DNA of 64,000 nt from Euonymus europaeus (GCA_963580455.1 OY756972.1:3735001-3799000); one strand, 5' to 3'. Shown: positions 41,780-55,600, numbered from the stretch's first letter. The notes: generated from the letters alone by a model not told the origin. A program made the numbers and translations.

Positions 41780-42730
41780 TTGTCAGGCTTGAGCCGATCA
41801 GCTTTGTTTGGCTTAAAAATATTGAGCTCGGCTCGTTAAAATCCAGTTTATGTCAAAATAATTAATTAAATCAATTGTCTAATATTTGAGTATCTAATAG
41901 CTTATTAGTCGAGCTTGCTTAACCTCGAGCTCAACCCTTTCACTAAGCGAGCATGAAAAGATGCTCAAACTCGGCTCATTTATCTAACAAGTTGCACTCA
42001 AGCTGAGTTCGTAACGGGGCTATCTCTGAGTAACTCGACCTATTCACAATCCATATGCACAAATCATAAGAGTATAAGATAATGGTGCGGGAAAATGATA
42101 TATATCCCATGGGGTTGTATCCCATGGGATCCCATATTTTATTCCATTGTATTATTACAATGAAATATATCATACGTTATTCCATTGTATTATCACAATG
42201 AAATAACAGATTCTAGCACAGTGAAATAACGTATTCCATTGTAATAGTATGTATTCCACTGTAATAAAATCTGTTATTCCATTGTATTATACAATGAAAT
42301 AAATTATGGGATCCCATGAGATATAAAACGGTGCTGTAATGGTGCGAGTAAAGCATTTTGACGCAATTTGCCCTCTTATTACTTGGGTATTCTCAATATC
42401 GCGTACATTATTGTATTAGGTATAAGGATTTCAAATTGGTTTTTTAAGATAAGTCGGGAGATGAGTTTGAATTCATGACCTCTTTTTTGAGTTATGGGCT
42501 TTAAGTGGGAATCTCCAATGTTTACTTCCTCGCATCCACAATGAATGCATTCTCAAGTACTTGAAGTTTACTTCGCAAATCTTAAATTATTGAGTTGTAG
42601 CCTTGAAGTGGGAAGGAGGCTTACCGATGCTTACTATTACTTTCTAATGGGAGGATTATCATATTTGAACAAAGTTAAGTTCGAGCACCTCAAAGTTCGG
42701 CTCGGCTCAAGTCAACTCGTTTACACCCCT
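41780..42730 (-). mobile_element. Degraded transposon fragment with AGGGGTGTAAACGAG end
   Basis: Plus-strand 42716-42730 is ACTCGTTTACACCCCT preceded by GGCTCGGCTCAAGT, a terminal arrangement often seen in dispersed plant repeats. Related GAGCTCGGCTCGTT and CGAGCTCAACC stretches lie at 41821-41935. No coding region is left, and the left boundary is unknown. The nested MITE shows it was present before that insertion. Confidence 0.4.
42090..42336. mobile_element. 247-bp palindromic MITE with 10-bp target-site duplication
   Basis: It is flanked by perfect direct repeats TAATGGTGCG at 42080-42089 and 42337-42346. The interior is an imperfect palindrome: CCCATGGGATCCCATA and TATTCCATTGTATTA on the left are mirrored by TACAATGAAATAAATTATGG and GATCCCATGAG on the right, with several ATTCCATTGTAAT units between. 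No coding capacity. A 9-10 bp duplication points to a Mutator-like origin; the superfamily is inference. Confidence 0.82.
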
Positions 42731-43799
42731 AACAATCATTTTGATATACATAGAGTCATGACCAATGGCTAAGAGAGGGGAGCCCAGTGCAACCTTTTTT
42801 TAAAAAAAAAAATTACACATATTTATTAGGTGCACAATTTATATGTATAAATGAGAAAATCTCTATATACTTGAGGTTAGATTTGTATTAATCATAGTCA
42901 TATGAACGATATATCATTGCATTTTAATTTTATAGATATATTTTTTTAAAATTTCAAATATGTGAATACATTATGTACATTCAGTGAAATGACATTTGAA
43001 TTTTATATATAATTTTTTATAAATCCAAGATAAGTGAGTAATATATTATTACATTTGATTTGATAGTTAAAATTATTATTATTATGTACTGATGTTAATT
43101 CTTAAAAAAAATCGAGGCACTACCCTCAGATCCTCCCAAAATGTTTGAGCGAATCAAAGAAATTTGATTCTAGTTACCTTGGATCATTTTCTGGCTCCGA
43201 CTCTGATCACGACAAAGAGTCAATTTCTTTTGTCACACACAGTTGGGTGGCTGCCCTGCTGACTGCTGGCATGCTAGGATTGCTCTACAGTTCTGCACAG
43301 CTTTCATATTTCTTACTGCCGATAGTTTATTAACGACAGCTAATTTACGTAGGCTATGACGTTTACTTCGTTGATTCTCCACTTTACGATGACAATGATC
43401 CAGATCCTCCGCGTATAATCATATTTTTAAGAGTGACGTTAAATAGTTGAAGTTTTTATAGTCTAATATTAATTTAAAATTATATGATATGTTTTATGTT
43501 TTATAATGAAATGATATGAAAAAATAAAATTTTAAAAGAATAAAATATTTCATTTGAAAAACTCAGAGCACACATTTTTGTTTTTTTAATTAAAAAAATA
43601 CTTTATCTCTTAAAATACATATTAGATTTTGAAAAAAATTACGTATCTATAATCAGTAAGTAAAACTCTATCCAACAAAATCCATCATCAATAGGTTTTA
43701 TTCAATCATTCTTAATTAAATTATTTTTAATTACATTATTCTTTTTTCCTAATATGTGGGTTACGTAGATTTCAGTGTTTATTTATTGGTATCGATATG

Positions 43800-44060
43800 G
43801 CTCGTATATCAGATTTTCATGTTGTAACCTAAACAATAAGTGTTAAATTCTAAGAGGAACAAATTTGCAAAACCCTAGCAGACTCATGTATCGGATTTTC
43901 ATATTGTAATCTAAATAATATAAGTGTTATAAACCCCAAGAGGAACGTATTCGCTAAACCCTAACGAGTTTATGTATCGAATTTTCATAATGTAACCTAA
44001 AAGGCTCAGATTCGCTAAACTCCAACGGAATCGCTACAAAATCATAAATGTCCCAAGTGC
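43800..44060. repeat. Tandem repeat, about 80-86-bp units, three diverged copies
   Basis: ATTTTCAT anchors at 43813, 43895 and 43981 are each preceded by TCGTATATCAG or TGTATCG and followed by GTAACCTAAA-, AAGTGTTA-, AAGAGGAAC- and CGCTAAACCC-like blocks. The family resembles the reverse complement of the tandem repeat at 33678-33905. Confidence 0.75.
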
Positions 44061-44757
44061 TAAACCCTAGGGTCCTAACTCCTATACCTTAACGGGTTCA
44101 GCTGCCCAACATAATTTCAATAAAAATGTAAAAAAACAATGAATATATATTATACTATCATGGTGTAATAAAAATTCAGTTCGAATAGACAGTTTACACA
44201 TCATATATATAAGTTATTTTGTTTTTAAAAACAATGTAATTGGAAAAAACGCAATAAAAACTATAGACAATAGGTCTTATTAGAAATATTTTTACGCTCT
44301 AAGTTCGAATACGTAATTTTTTCAGAAATCTAACATGTATTTTAAGAGAAAACGTTTAAAAGTTTCGTTTACGAAAAAAATTAGTACTATTAACTGATTT
44401 TTGAAAAAATTCAATATGATCCGTCTACATAAAGTGTCATTTAAACTTAAGTTGACTTGAGTTAATTTTTAAAAATTAAGTCTTATAACATTTTTTGTAT
44501 TGAACGGGTCCCGACTGCGGTATCTCACCGGGGACACGCGACCACCGTTCGTTGACAACTCGACATATGAGAATGCGTCACGTACACCGTCTAAATTCCA
44601 AATAGTGGCATTTGCGTAAAACCAATCAACCTGAAGGTGTTAATTGTAAACGCACTCACAAATTTTCCCGTATAATTAGCGTGGCACCCTTTTCGTTTTC
44701 TATACAAATCTCTTCAAAACAAAGAAAACTTGATTCGTGTGCCGAGAAGGAGAAAGA

Positions 44758-45998
44758 ATGGCCGCAGCCGCAGAACTAGTTTATGGCGTCCACACTGTTG
44801 ATTCCTGGAAACAGCAGCTCGATAACGCGAAGGAGTCCAAACAGCTGGTATTTAATCGTACTTTAATGGGTTTTCTCTCCAATTTCAATTGGGTTTCTTG
44901 TAACTTTATTGTTGTGGCGGGGTTTTTGTTCAGTTTGTTTGATCGGGTTTGATTTGCTTCTTGGTATTTGCCAAGTAATTTTTTCGAACGTGTACAGATG
45001 AGATTCTCGAACAAGTCGTTAGGGTTTCTGTGAATTAATTAATTTGTGTTGCCTGCAGGAGCGCGTTCTGATTTACTATTGTTTTCTATTAATATGATGG
45101 ATTACGAGTTTGGTTGTTAATTTTGACTTCCTCGTGTCTTTAATTGCTTGGGATATCTGGAATGTTTTTACTGGGTTGAATTGGTCAGATCTGTGGATGT
45201 TGAATTGGTCAGATCTGTGGATGTTGAAAGACTCGATCTTGCGAAAGTGAATTGAATGCAATTGTGTTGCTCTACTCTGTCACATCACATCTGATATCTG
45301 GCAACTCTTTCATTTTAAGTGTAATTGTGGGAACTTTGGAAAAGGTCCATGCGATTCATCTTTATATCTGTACTCTTGTTATTGCAATAAATGTATTTGG
45401 AAGGGGTAAAACCAATTTGATCATACGAGAGCCCCTAGTTCTTTGATGTTCTTATCCTGCCCTTACAGTTTGTTGGAGTTCTGATAAGATACCATCATGG
45501 TCTATATTGTTTCCCGTGCTTGCTATTACACTTTATTTGCCATATATGCCTGTATTTTTTGAAGTTGTCATCATAAGAAATGTATTTTTTCAGGTTGTCG
45601 TGGACTTTACAGCTACTTGGTGTGGTCCTTGCCGTATCATTGCCCCAATCTTTTCAGATTTAGCCAAGAAATTCACTAATGTTATTTTCTTGAAGGTTGA
45701 TGTGGATGAACTGAAGGTAATGTATTTTTCATCTTGAATCGGTATCTTTATTAATTCACAGCTCAACTAACACAATTTTAATATTTTATGGTTGAAAATG
45801 TTCATCCGTTCTTTTGTCTCTGATATATGGAGTACTTTTGTTTATGCGCAGACTGTTGCTGAGGAGTGGTCCGTAGAGGCTATGCCGACGTTTATTTTCT
45901 TGAAAGAAGGCAAAATAGTGCAAAAGATTGTTGGTGCCAGGAAGGAGGATCTAGTGCACACTGTAGAAAAGCTTGCAACTGACACTGCAGCTGCTTGA
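44758..45998 (+). CDS. Thioredoxin h-type
   Basis: Three exons join in phase: 44758-44847, 45594-45716 and 45852-45998. They give 119 residues, the normal h-type length. The active site WCGPC is at residues 39-43 in [20 protein letters not shown]. The conserved cis-Pro loop [12 protein letters not shown] and the C-terminal helix follow. Both introns sit at positions typical of plant h-type genes. The ATG at 44758 ([10 protein letters not shown]) is the first in frame; an upstream GTG is not used in eukaryotic nuclear genes. There is no transit peptide, so it is expected in the cytosol, reducing target disulfides with electrons from NADPH-thioredoxin reductase. Position near a LON-domain gene matches the Arabidopsis TRX h4 locus (from memory). 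Confidence 0.94.
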
Positions 45999-47062
45999 TG
46001 CATGAGAAGTGCTATGGATTTCTAAGTGTTTCTAATAAAAGAACTAGCCTATGTTTATGTGTCTGTGTATTCCTACATATTATTCTTATGAATTTGGGTG
46101 ATCATGGAATGTAACTAGAATTAATGCCTTTTGAACAGTGGTTCCAGTAACATGTTGGGAACCAATTTATGGTGACAGTGCTCTGTGTGGATATGTTATG
46201 TGACTGTGCCTTGTAAGGCTTTGTTATGTTAAAGGCTTGACCTACTATTATCTTAAGTTGGATTGTTGGATTAATTCCATTACCCTGATTCAGTTTTTCT
46301 TTCTTGCTGACAGCCCCAAAAAAAAAAACTCCTAGCTGTTGTTGGTAAAGGTAAGAGATATCAGTATTACCTGAGGTTAAAATTGCACCATTCATCTAAA
46401 ACTTGTTTGTACTTTTTATTTGTTACGGCTGGCTTTTGGGTAGGAGTGACAAAAAAAATACAAGTTCTGGGCTGGATAACATATCATGAAATATTTGTAT
46501 GCGATGTCCAGATCCTAATTAGTTTGGATATATTTGAATGCTATGTCTGGATCCTAATTAGTTTGGACGTATTGAATTGATTTAAATCTAGGCATGTAAA
46601 TCGGATAATTTTTTTATTTATTATATCTATTTTGCAAATTGGTGAATGCCCTGCTTTTCTAGCATCAGATAGAACAACTTTGATCCAAGTTATAACAGAC
46701 AAAGATGAAACCAAAGGAACCAGCACTGATTTAATGAAGATCAAATGTGTCTTTACATTGATAAATAGTACCCATTCCCACTGCTGCTTTACATTAACAA
46801 CAATTACAGTATTACACTTTCTGAGGAAGAAAAATACATTATTCCACTCGCCCATTTCACTCTGATAAAGGTAAGAGAACTGAACAAAGGCATTTACACG
46901 AAAGAAGTCCAGCAATTTCCTCTAATCATATCTGATATAACCACGTTTAACACATCATTCATAGTTTCATACCATAATATTGGAGAATCACCAATGCAGC
47001 TTTAGCTCTTGTTTTCTTCATTAGTTGCTTCAGAGTCTGCCTTAGCAATAACCGTGGTCATC
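45999..47062. other. Convergent intergenic region between thioredoxin and beta-galactosidase genes
   Basis: 3' flanks of both genes. A short direct duplication (GATCCTAATTAGTTTGGA at 46512 and 46550) lies near 46.5 kb. No gene recognised. Confidence 0.5.
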
Positions 47063-50000
47063 TTAAGCAGTTTTACTCTCTGTAGAGCAAACAGCTTCAA
47101 CTGATAAACGTTTTAAGACGTTCGGACATGGGTCTGCACCAAAGGTACTGCTTATAGTCACCGAGCAACTATCCTGCCCTAAGCACATCTGTGAAGTGTT
47201 TAACATTCAACAGAGAGATATTAGTACTAGCTAGGTTGAAAAAGGAAGGATATGTATAAGAGAAAGATTGTAGTTGGGAACGTGCCTTCTCTACAATGGC
47301 TTGAGAGTTTGGTGCATGGCATGTTCCTTTATGAAAACTTCCACAAGTTCCTGAAGGAGTCCCAAAACTTGCAAATTTGATAGTTGATATGGTCTGTCCA
47401 GGTGCACAGTGCAGGTGAAACTCCGTTTGGGGAAGCATGGTAGATTCCGCGAGGCTCTGACTACTGTGATTATGTGCAGCATGGTGGTGCTCGAATGCAT
47501 TCGCGCAAACATTTGTTACTGATCTCTTTACAAGCGATATCTTTGAAACATCCCCACCGAGTTCTTCAAATATCACCAATAGATTTTGCGTTGGTTTTAT
47601 CCAGGATCTCGGAACATGATACCTGCAAAACAGAAATATTACTTCGAATTAAACTGTCAAAAATTACATTATTGAGTGTTGTGGCAGTACCATTGCTGGG
47701 TTGGTTGGCCACAACCGAATTGACACTCTGAAGAACGGAACGTCCCAGCGTAACTACATCTGCTGCAATCTCCTTTTGCATATGCCATCCAGTATCTTCC
47801 AATGCTTTGCCCGTTAATCCATATTTGACCTTTTCCCATACTCCGCATGTCCAAAGCCAATGGCTCGTCACCTCCAGGTGCGTTGAAAGAGGCCTGCATG
47901 ATCCATCCTGCCATTTTAGCTTCTGAAACTCTAAACTCGCTTTCATTACTACGCCCTATATTTCTTTGCATCAGTTTACCTTGTGCCATGTTAAAGGTCG
48001 TTGCCTACGGATAGCAAGAGACTCTTTCATCCAATCAACAGATGACGCTCCGTTCGGAGAGACCAAATTCATTGCCTCTCCTTTCAAGCCAACCTGTATG
48101 GCAAAAGTCTCCAAAACATCACAGTTTGCCTGGATAAAGAAGATAAAATGCACGACAGCAGCATTGTACACTTTCTTACCTGGTAAGACCATTTTTCCCA
48201 TGTCAAATCTTTCCTTCCCTGGTTAAGGCCCTGCAATAGAACTGGACCAACAATCCCGGTCTTCCATGTCTCGAAATGCATCCCAATGTTCTTTAAGAGA
48301 AACGTGGAGATATTCAGTCAGTAACAGACTATATGATGTAATGATTTAGATCAATAACTCTAGCTTAGCTTCAAGGGCTCATAGTACTTAAAAAGGAAAG
48401 GAAATGTCCCCGACAACAAAATGCCTCACGCTAAAGTTTGGGGGGAGCGTTTGCGGTGGTGGGGGGAGGGAAGGGAGGGTTCCAATAAAAAAAAATGTAA
48501 TGCCAACTACATTTACAAAGTCTGTGGGATCAGAACTAACCTGTAATCCAACAGCTACACTGAGCAGTGCGATTTTATTTGTTCCAGCATGAAGATTGAC
48601 GGGTCCACTAAAGGTAAATCCCCAGTTTTCCCTGGACCCAAATGCTGATCCTGCAATTATAACATAGTATTGCTGAACAAGGAGTATGAAGGAAGCAGCT
48701 AGTTTACTGTGCAAACTGGCCGGGAAAAATGGCTCCAGAGAAGTCACTGTATAAAATAAACTTGAACAACATACCTGAAAATTGACCGTTGATGAAGACA
48801 TGAATAACATGGCCTGCTGAAATTACAGTGAGGGTGGGCTTCTGTCCGCCTCGTAGAAATGATTCTTTTGGACTAATGTCAACACTGAAATTGAATGCAA
48901 ACACGATAAATAGAATTTTACAATGTCAAACATAGAGCTAACAAATAGACTAACATAATATCATCAGTAGGCCAGGAAGGCGAGAAATCAAACTTCAAGA
49001 CGTACATAGTTTCCCAAGGCTCACTAGGTTCATATCATACTCAGAATCCTCACTTTCCCCAACCCATTCCACTTACCTACTTAACAACTAATCTTTTTGC
49101 GACAGCATAAGAATTGAGATTCATGGTAGCCAATAGTAGGAAGAAGCACATTACTCCACTAGAGCAAGGCATGGATATCACATAAACTTTTTAATTTAAA
49201 TATACTTCTCGTCGAGAGAAGATGTAGCCCTCTGAACATTCCCTGTGAATGCCAACGTGAAGAACTTAAATCCACATTGATCGATCAAAACCAGTAAAAG
49301 TCATATTGTCCATTTGTCTCAAAGTAATGCAACCTAAGATTTGCTATTATGTTATCCCCGGATTTCTTCAACATACTAGACATACAATAAGTATCAACTA
49401 CTTTCAGATATATCCAGAGATATTTGAAAACTGAGAAACTCATATTTAAATTTATTGTCTCGGATGAGCCTAACCTGGTAATGTACCATAGATAGTCACT
49501 ATTATCTCTGGTGACATTTATCTGCTCCAAAAGTCCAACGGATGTTATTCTTGAACTGTCCGCCAATGAAGAGAGATCTTCATCATAAGTCATCCATGAG
49601 AATAACTGAGTATTTGCAGGGAACATTTGCATTTGTGAAGTTTGAACTCGCACCTAAAAGTAAAACATGTGCCCATGTATAAGCGTCGTGATAGATCGTA
49701 TGCTCTTGACTGTACGAGTTGATTTTACACTAGAAATGAACTTTGTGAGCAATCTGAAAGGTTTCTAACTTTTGCAGTGTTGTAGACTTCCATTCTGCAA
49801 TCAGGTAGAATGCTAATGGACCAAGGAGGCAAATGGAAGTGCCTGTTATTGTATATGACAGTAGCAGCAGACTTTGGATTATAATTAGATAGAAAAGCTG
49901 CACAAGTTCCGAGCCCTGAAGAAAATACATGAGCCTGCAAGATGAATATAATAAAGATTGCATTGCATATATCAGCCCATGCATAATTTTATGAATTCTC

Positions 50001-52496
50001 ATAGGATCAGAAAATTTTGAATAGAGATATGACCTGCTGATAGGCTCCTAATGAAGTCACAGTTGGATCTGAAGAGACTAAAGCACGTTCACACATTTTA
50101 ATAGCTTTGTGAAGCCCTTTCAGGTGACCATATTTCGGTTGCCTAATCAAACCTAAACAGAATGAAGTATCGATTGTTAAGAGTTCAACATTCTAAGTTA
50201 TATAATCAAACAACAATGTGCAGCGTGTAGTCAGGTAAGAAACCATTGAACTAAGAACAACACAACTTCACAGAAAACTTCGATAAAAAATTTGAAAATT
50301 TTAAAAAGTAAGAGAAACAAATCTCAGGAGGGAGAACTTGAAATTGCTTGCAGTATATTGAAAGACAAACTTGAGTTGGGGGAACCGGATTCAGGTTATG
50401 GAAAATTACTTTAACACTAAATTTAGTTATTATACTTCTGTCACTACTTGCATACTTGAATAATTCCAAAGCCCAAATATAACTGAAAAAACACTAATGG
50501 AGTTCTAATATGTTACATATTCGGGGAGAACTATTGACATTGCCAATAGGAACATGTTTGGCTTTCTCACCATATTCATCAATCAGAGCATCATAGTCAT
50601 AACTAGTTGTAATGAAGGGGCCCCCAGCAGTCCGTCCAAAATTGGTTCCTCCATGGAACTACCATAGGGATAAACCATAATCAACACTAGCAAGATTAGT
50701 CTACTATAAACATAACACACGTCTCTCAACATAACTAACCATATAGTAGTTGAAAAATGAGCCACCCTTTTGTATAAAGCGAGCAACTGCAAATGCCAAA
50801 TCTTGAACTGGTCGCTGGTGAATTGGACCTCCAAACTCCGAAAACCTTTCAATATGTCCAATCAGAAGAAAAAAATCATAACACTAAATTTTTCTTTCAC
50901 TTATCAACTTGAATGGCATTATCTGTAGAAGCACTTACCAACCACTCCAAGCCTCAGTCCACAGAGTAGGCTTGTAAGGTTTGTTGGGAGAGAATCCATC
51001 GCAGTAAAAACCATTACATGTATTTATCTGTTGCCAAAATTTGAAGGAACAAAGTGGAAATTCAATATTCAAACAAACGTTATTTACTTATTTACATAAA
51101 TGAGTTAAAGCAGAAGAGTAGAGATGGACTTGGTTAAATTGAAAAACATGAGGTAGAAGGCAGGAGGTAGCTAGCTCACCACGGGGTCTGGGGCATCATC
51201 TTCCTTGCACATTACCCATGGAACTCCAGTTCCCAATCCAACAGCCATTTTTGCTGCCCAATTTACATATGCATGACCAGCAGCTCCAAGAGCCTGACTC
51301 AGGCCTCCATACTCATTCTCAATCTGCTCAAACAAGAAATGAGAAGAAGTAGATGCTTTGTGTTATTTTCTAGAGTAGAAGCATTGATAGTAGGAGTGCA
51401 CAACTCTTTTATATAGTCAACTCTCGATAAAACCACATGTTAGTAAGAAGATGCTGATGCATTTCACAAGGCTTCATAGTCCATAATCAATACACAGGAC
51501 TGGAACTTATAAAAATACATTTTATCTCACAAATTACCTGAGAGAGGATGATTGGACCACCTTGTGATGCAAACAAGTTCTCATTCTTCATCATTTGAAC
51601 AATCTTCTGGGTAAACCCTTGCATTGCAGCCTGCAAAAATCAAAAAAAAAAGAAGAAGAAGAAGAATTAAAGTTTCAGATCTAAAATAGGAGGATTTCTT
51701 CAGTAGAGATTCAATGAAAAACAGAAAATTGGAAAAGGAATGAACCTTGAAAGGCCCATTGTTTGTTCTGAAGCTGATACCAGGAACATACTTCAACCAG
51801 ACAGGAAAACCTCTGTACCAAGCACCAGTTATCACACAGAAATAATAAAAAAGCTGATTAAAAATAAAAATAAAAAAGGTAATCCTGAAAAACAAAAGAA
51901 AAATAGAAGAAACTGCATTACCCAAAATTCCATTCTGCACAAACATAAGGTCCAATGCGAAGATGAACATACAATCCCATTTTTTGTATAGTCTTGATGA
52001 ACCGTACCAGGTCATATCTTCCCTCAAAGTCGTACTAAAGGTAAAGAAGATGAAGCAACTCAGCCAAATAAAAATAGAAGCTGAAAATTATAGAAAGCTT
52101 GAGAAAATATGCTGGAAAAGAAAAGGTAGAGGATATCCAAGAAATTACATGGCCAGGAGAAGGTTCATGCCCATTCCAGAAAACATAAGTGTCTATAACA
52201 TCTAACCCTCCATCTTTAGCTTTCCGTATAAGATCTTCCCACATCTGCAACCAAAAACCCAGCTCAAGAATTCACAACAAAATCACATATTTAGCATAAA
52301 AAAATAGAAATAAAAAGGAAAATACTTCAGGGGTACTTCTGGGATAGTGAATGGAGCCGGAGATGAGGATTCTCCTTTGGCCATTGATGATAATGGCCTT
52401 CCTATCATAGGTCACGGTGCATTGTATGAGCCTCGAACCCAGTAGCAAGAACATTAAAAGGAAAGTTGCGAGCTTGGAAACCGAGTCAGTTCCCAT
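47063..52496 (-). CDS. Secreted beta-galactosidase (GH35) with C-terminal SUEL lectin domain
   Basis: Nineteen minus-strand exons join in phase: 52496-52326, 52244-52149, 52034-51922, 51812-51746, 51630-51538, 51323-51180, 51027-50939, 50845-50740, 50658-50571, 50152-50034, 49934-49770, 49653-49475, 48884-48775, 48650-48541, 48290-48180, 48093-47980, 47893-47691, 47622-47286 and 47188-47063. They give 846 residues. Order: signal peptide (1-26), GH35 catalytic domain with acid/base Glu184 (IENEYGG) and nucleophile Glu253 (WTEAWSGW), beta-rich domains ([30 protein letters not shown]), then a galactose-binding SUEL lectin domain from about 760 ([11 protein letters not shown] ... [16 protein letters not shown]). 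This is the BGAL3-type long form, which removes galactose from cell-wall galactans in the apoplast. The last intron (47189-47285) is GC-AG; the others are GT-AG. No truncation seen. Confidence 0.92.
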
Positions 52497-52635
52497 AATT
52501 ACTCTGGAGGGAAATTTCAAACTGGATTTATGAACTGCTCTGATCTAGTTCCACATTCACTGGCCGTCTACACCAATCACCATTACACTTGGCTAAATAT
52601 CTCCAGGACTGGCCAAAGGAGTCCTTCACTCTACA

Positions 52636-52645
52636 TATTATATAG
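52636..52645 (-). promoter_or_regulatory. Probable TATA box of the beta-galactosidase gene
   Basis: On the minus strand TCTATATAAT lies about 140 bp upstream of the ATG, giving a leader of about 110 bases if used. Confidence 0.45.
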
Positions 52646-55600
52646 AATGATTGAATTATGCCCATGTGAGCTGGAGCTTTCAGGACCAACGAGGGAAAGG
52701 TGAAGACTTTAACAGTAATTATTAAAATATATTTATGTATTTGATCTTTGTCATTATGTTACAAATGCTAAGACACGTTTGAGTTAAATTCGAGCTGGAA
52801 AAAGAAAATGCCCAAAAACACAGTAGACACTAGACACTGTAGACTACTCTTTCTTCATCAGCCTCAAAAAGTGTAGAGAGGATATGAAAACTGAAAAGAG
52901 ACATTACACCTAAAGCCCAAGCCCCAATAATAGACTTCTTTTTCCTGTGGGCTAGGAATAGTGTACAGCAGTACAGTGCGAGCTTTATCATGATAAAAAT
53001 TACAAAATTTCTTAAAATTATGAGTCTGTTTTCTTTATCCTTTTGAGAATGTTTTGAATTTTCAGTTTGGAGAAAAATTGAAATCATGTGTGCTTGTTTG
53101 TTTTAAAAAATGCATTTATTTAAACGTGTCCTGATTTCTCTTCCTATCGTCTAGGAATGCATTTGTTTTACTGCATTTTTGTATACGGACCCACTACCAT
53201 TTGTTTTTGTTAGAACTACCTGCTTGCTAATCGTTTATTATCTTCTTTTAGATAGATTTCCACATTTTTGTTTGGATTCTTTCTTGGATCTCAAATTTAC
53301 TTTTTTCTTCATATATAGTTACTATATTAGCTGTCCGAGGATTTTGACTTTTGAAGACATTTGTATTGTAGCTCAAAAATTACAAATCAATCGCGTTTTT
53401 TTGTTTTGATTTTGAAGAAAAAAAATAGATTAATCAAATCAAAACATATTTCTAATATTTTTGAAACATATTCTTTAAATAGAAAATTGAAAATGACTTC
53501 AGAAACTCGAAATTAAAACAGAAATCAAACGCTACTTACTAATACCATTAAAAATATTTTCATTTTCTGTATTCTGATTGTGTAATCTAGAAGACTAGAA
53601 GAAGGGTGCTTTGAAATTGTACGAAGTATGCTTTTTTGAAATTTTGATTATTAATGTCTAAAGTTTGGGTTTAACAAATTAATGTCTCTGGCTTCATAAG
53701 CAGCTTTCAATAATGAACATATTGAGACAGTCCATTATATATAATCCATGATGCTTCTAAGCAGCATCTTCATACTCAGATTGTGACAATGTTTATTCTT
53801 TTTCTTTTGTTTGTTAGTGACAAGAAATTATAGTATTTTTCATGCTTACATACTAAGTTGGTGCGGGACCCAATTACTCGTCAATCTATATGCGTTTTCG
53901 TTATACGAGTAAAATATTAGTCACAAATTATGCGATGCAAAGACAAGTGTTGAACTCGAATATTTTGATCAAATGACCCATTCTTTTCAAGCCGGTTATC
54001 ATTGCATCATATATCCTGGGGTGCCTTATCTCCATACTAGCTACTATGCCCAATTAGAGAGAGAGAGAGAGAGTCAGAGAGAGAAGAGAAGGTGAACGAC
54101 AAGAGACATTATTAAAGTCCAAACCACCGTAAATATGGGTTGGTCATGTGAGACCTTGCAAGTGCTAGGCCACCTGCATCACCGACCGTCACTCATGTTC
54201 ATGGATGGTGGGTTTGTTAATTAATTTTCATTATCTTTGGTTTTGTAGATGTCTCCCAAATTGCCTCTAAGACTGATCAAAGAATTCAAAAATAAGCAAG
54301 GAAGGTTAGCTCGGATTCAGCACAAGTACGTTCTATCTCACTTCACTCTGTGTCGAGTGTAAACACATGATCATCAATGCTAAATTTGTGTTACTTTAAT
54401 CATATTTATCTCTAATTTCAAGTAGCAAAGAAGATTAAGAAGAAGATCAAGAACATGATTAATGGACATATGGGTCATTTTCAATTACTCAATCAACCTC
54501 CTTGGAAATTTAGTGTCGGTGAGATTTATATTTCAATTTAACTTCGCTCTGTGTTTACATTACTGATACAATAAAGAACCATCCAAAGTCAGCATCATGT
54601 CTTAAGTGCCAACTAATCATTAAAGATGAAAAGGATTGAAAGTCAGTGGCACCTAATAATCATTTTAAAGTTCTTTTAATTAACAGATGAATATGCGGCC
54701 ATGCATGTCGTTAAGGGGCGGGGCCTGAATAGGGCGAAATTTCGAGTGGGGTCCAGGGATAAGGGTGACAAAAAGTGGATATGGATCATACAATATAAGT
54801 GTTTACGAAATATTTGTATGTTTGAATTCAGATTTGTTTGAATTTTTTAAAGTACTCATGCTCGAATTGTTTTGAATTCGGATTGTATTAGGGTTCGAAC
54901 AAACAAATCATACAATATTTTTTGTTTGGACTGAAAACTGATTTTAAATCAGTTAAAATCTTTGTGTCTAGGCTCGGTTTTCAGACATTTAACTTACGTC
55001 AAAATTTGAATTAATCCGAATCAGACAAATCAATCATGATCGGACAGAGTTATACTACCTGTAAGTTTGGGCGAGTTATAATTAATCGAGCATTTGAGAA
55101 GAAGTATTTAACATTGAAGGGAGACATTTGTCTACACATTTTAGTAATTTACATATAATTTACTAATATTTTTTTACCATTAATTTTTTTTATGGGGGCA
55201 GCCGGCTTGGGGCGGTTCCGACATGCATGTAGTAGAGTTATTGAAATGTAATGTGTTATAACGTACATTTTGTTTGTTCCCGATTTTATTCAATGCGGAA
55301 GTCTTGTGCACAAAAAAATATTCCCCGTACTTTTATTACTTCAAATTGATCGTGTAAAGAAAAATGTTCGATTGCATCACTCCTGAATATATTTGTTGAC
55401 CTAACTTTGTTTTCGCATGCAGAAAACCTATCACTAATCACCAATTAAGTATTAACAACGTCCATATGAGACCAAACATTAAACTACTATTGCAAAGCTA
55501 CATAAAATTTAATATTTTTGACTAATCAGCCAATAAAAAACCATTTATAAATTTTAAATAAATAATGTTTTTAGTTTAAGCTAGAGTTAGCAATTGGACG

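Larger units (their letters stand above)
41166..44757. other. Repeat-rich intergenic region before the thioredoxin gene
   Basis: No intact gene. It includes a degraded element whose right end is AGGGGTGTAAACGAG on the minus strand (42716-42730) with GAGCTCGGCTCG-like sequence near 41820-42050, a nested 247-bp MITE (42090-42336), and an 80-bp-type tandem repeat (43800-44060). A short plus-strand frame at 43145-43333 looks compositionally coding at its start but matches no family I know. Confidence 0.5.

Noticed and set aside
43145..43333. 62-residue plus-strand frame with SGSDSDHDKES segment
   Set aside because: Low-complexity acidic start followed by hydrophobic residues. No known family, and the surroundings are repeat-rich.
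44737..44757. Upstream in-frame extension of the thioredoxin from a GTG codon
   Set aside because: Plant nuclear genes start at ATG. The ATG at 44758 gives the standard h-type N-terminus and length.
52497..52520. N-terminal extension of the beta-galactosidase from a TTG codon
   Set aside because: Not an ATG. The ATG at 52496 already gives a full signal peptide.
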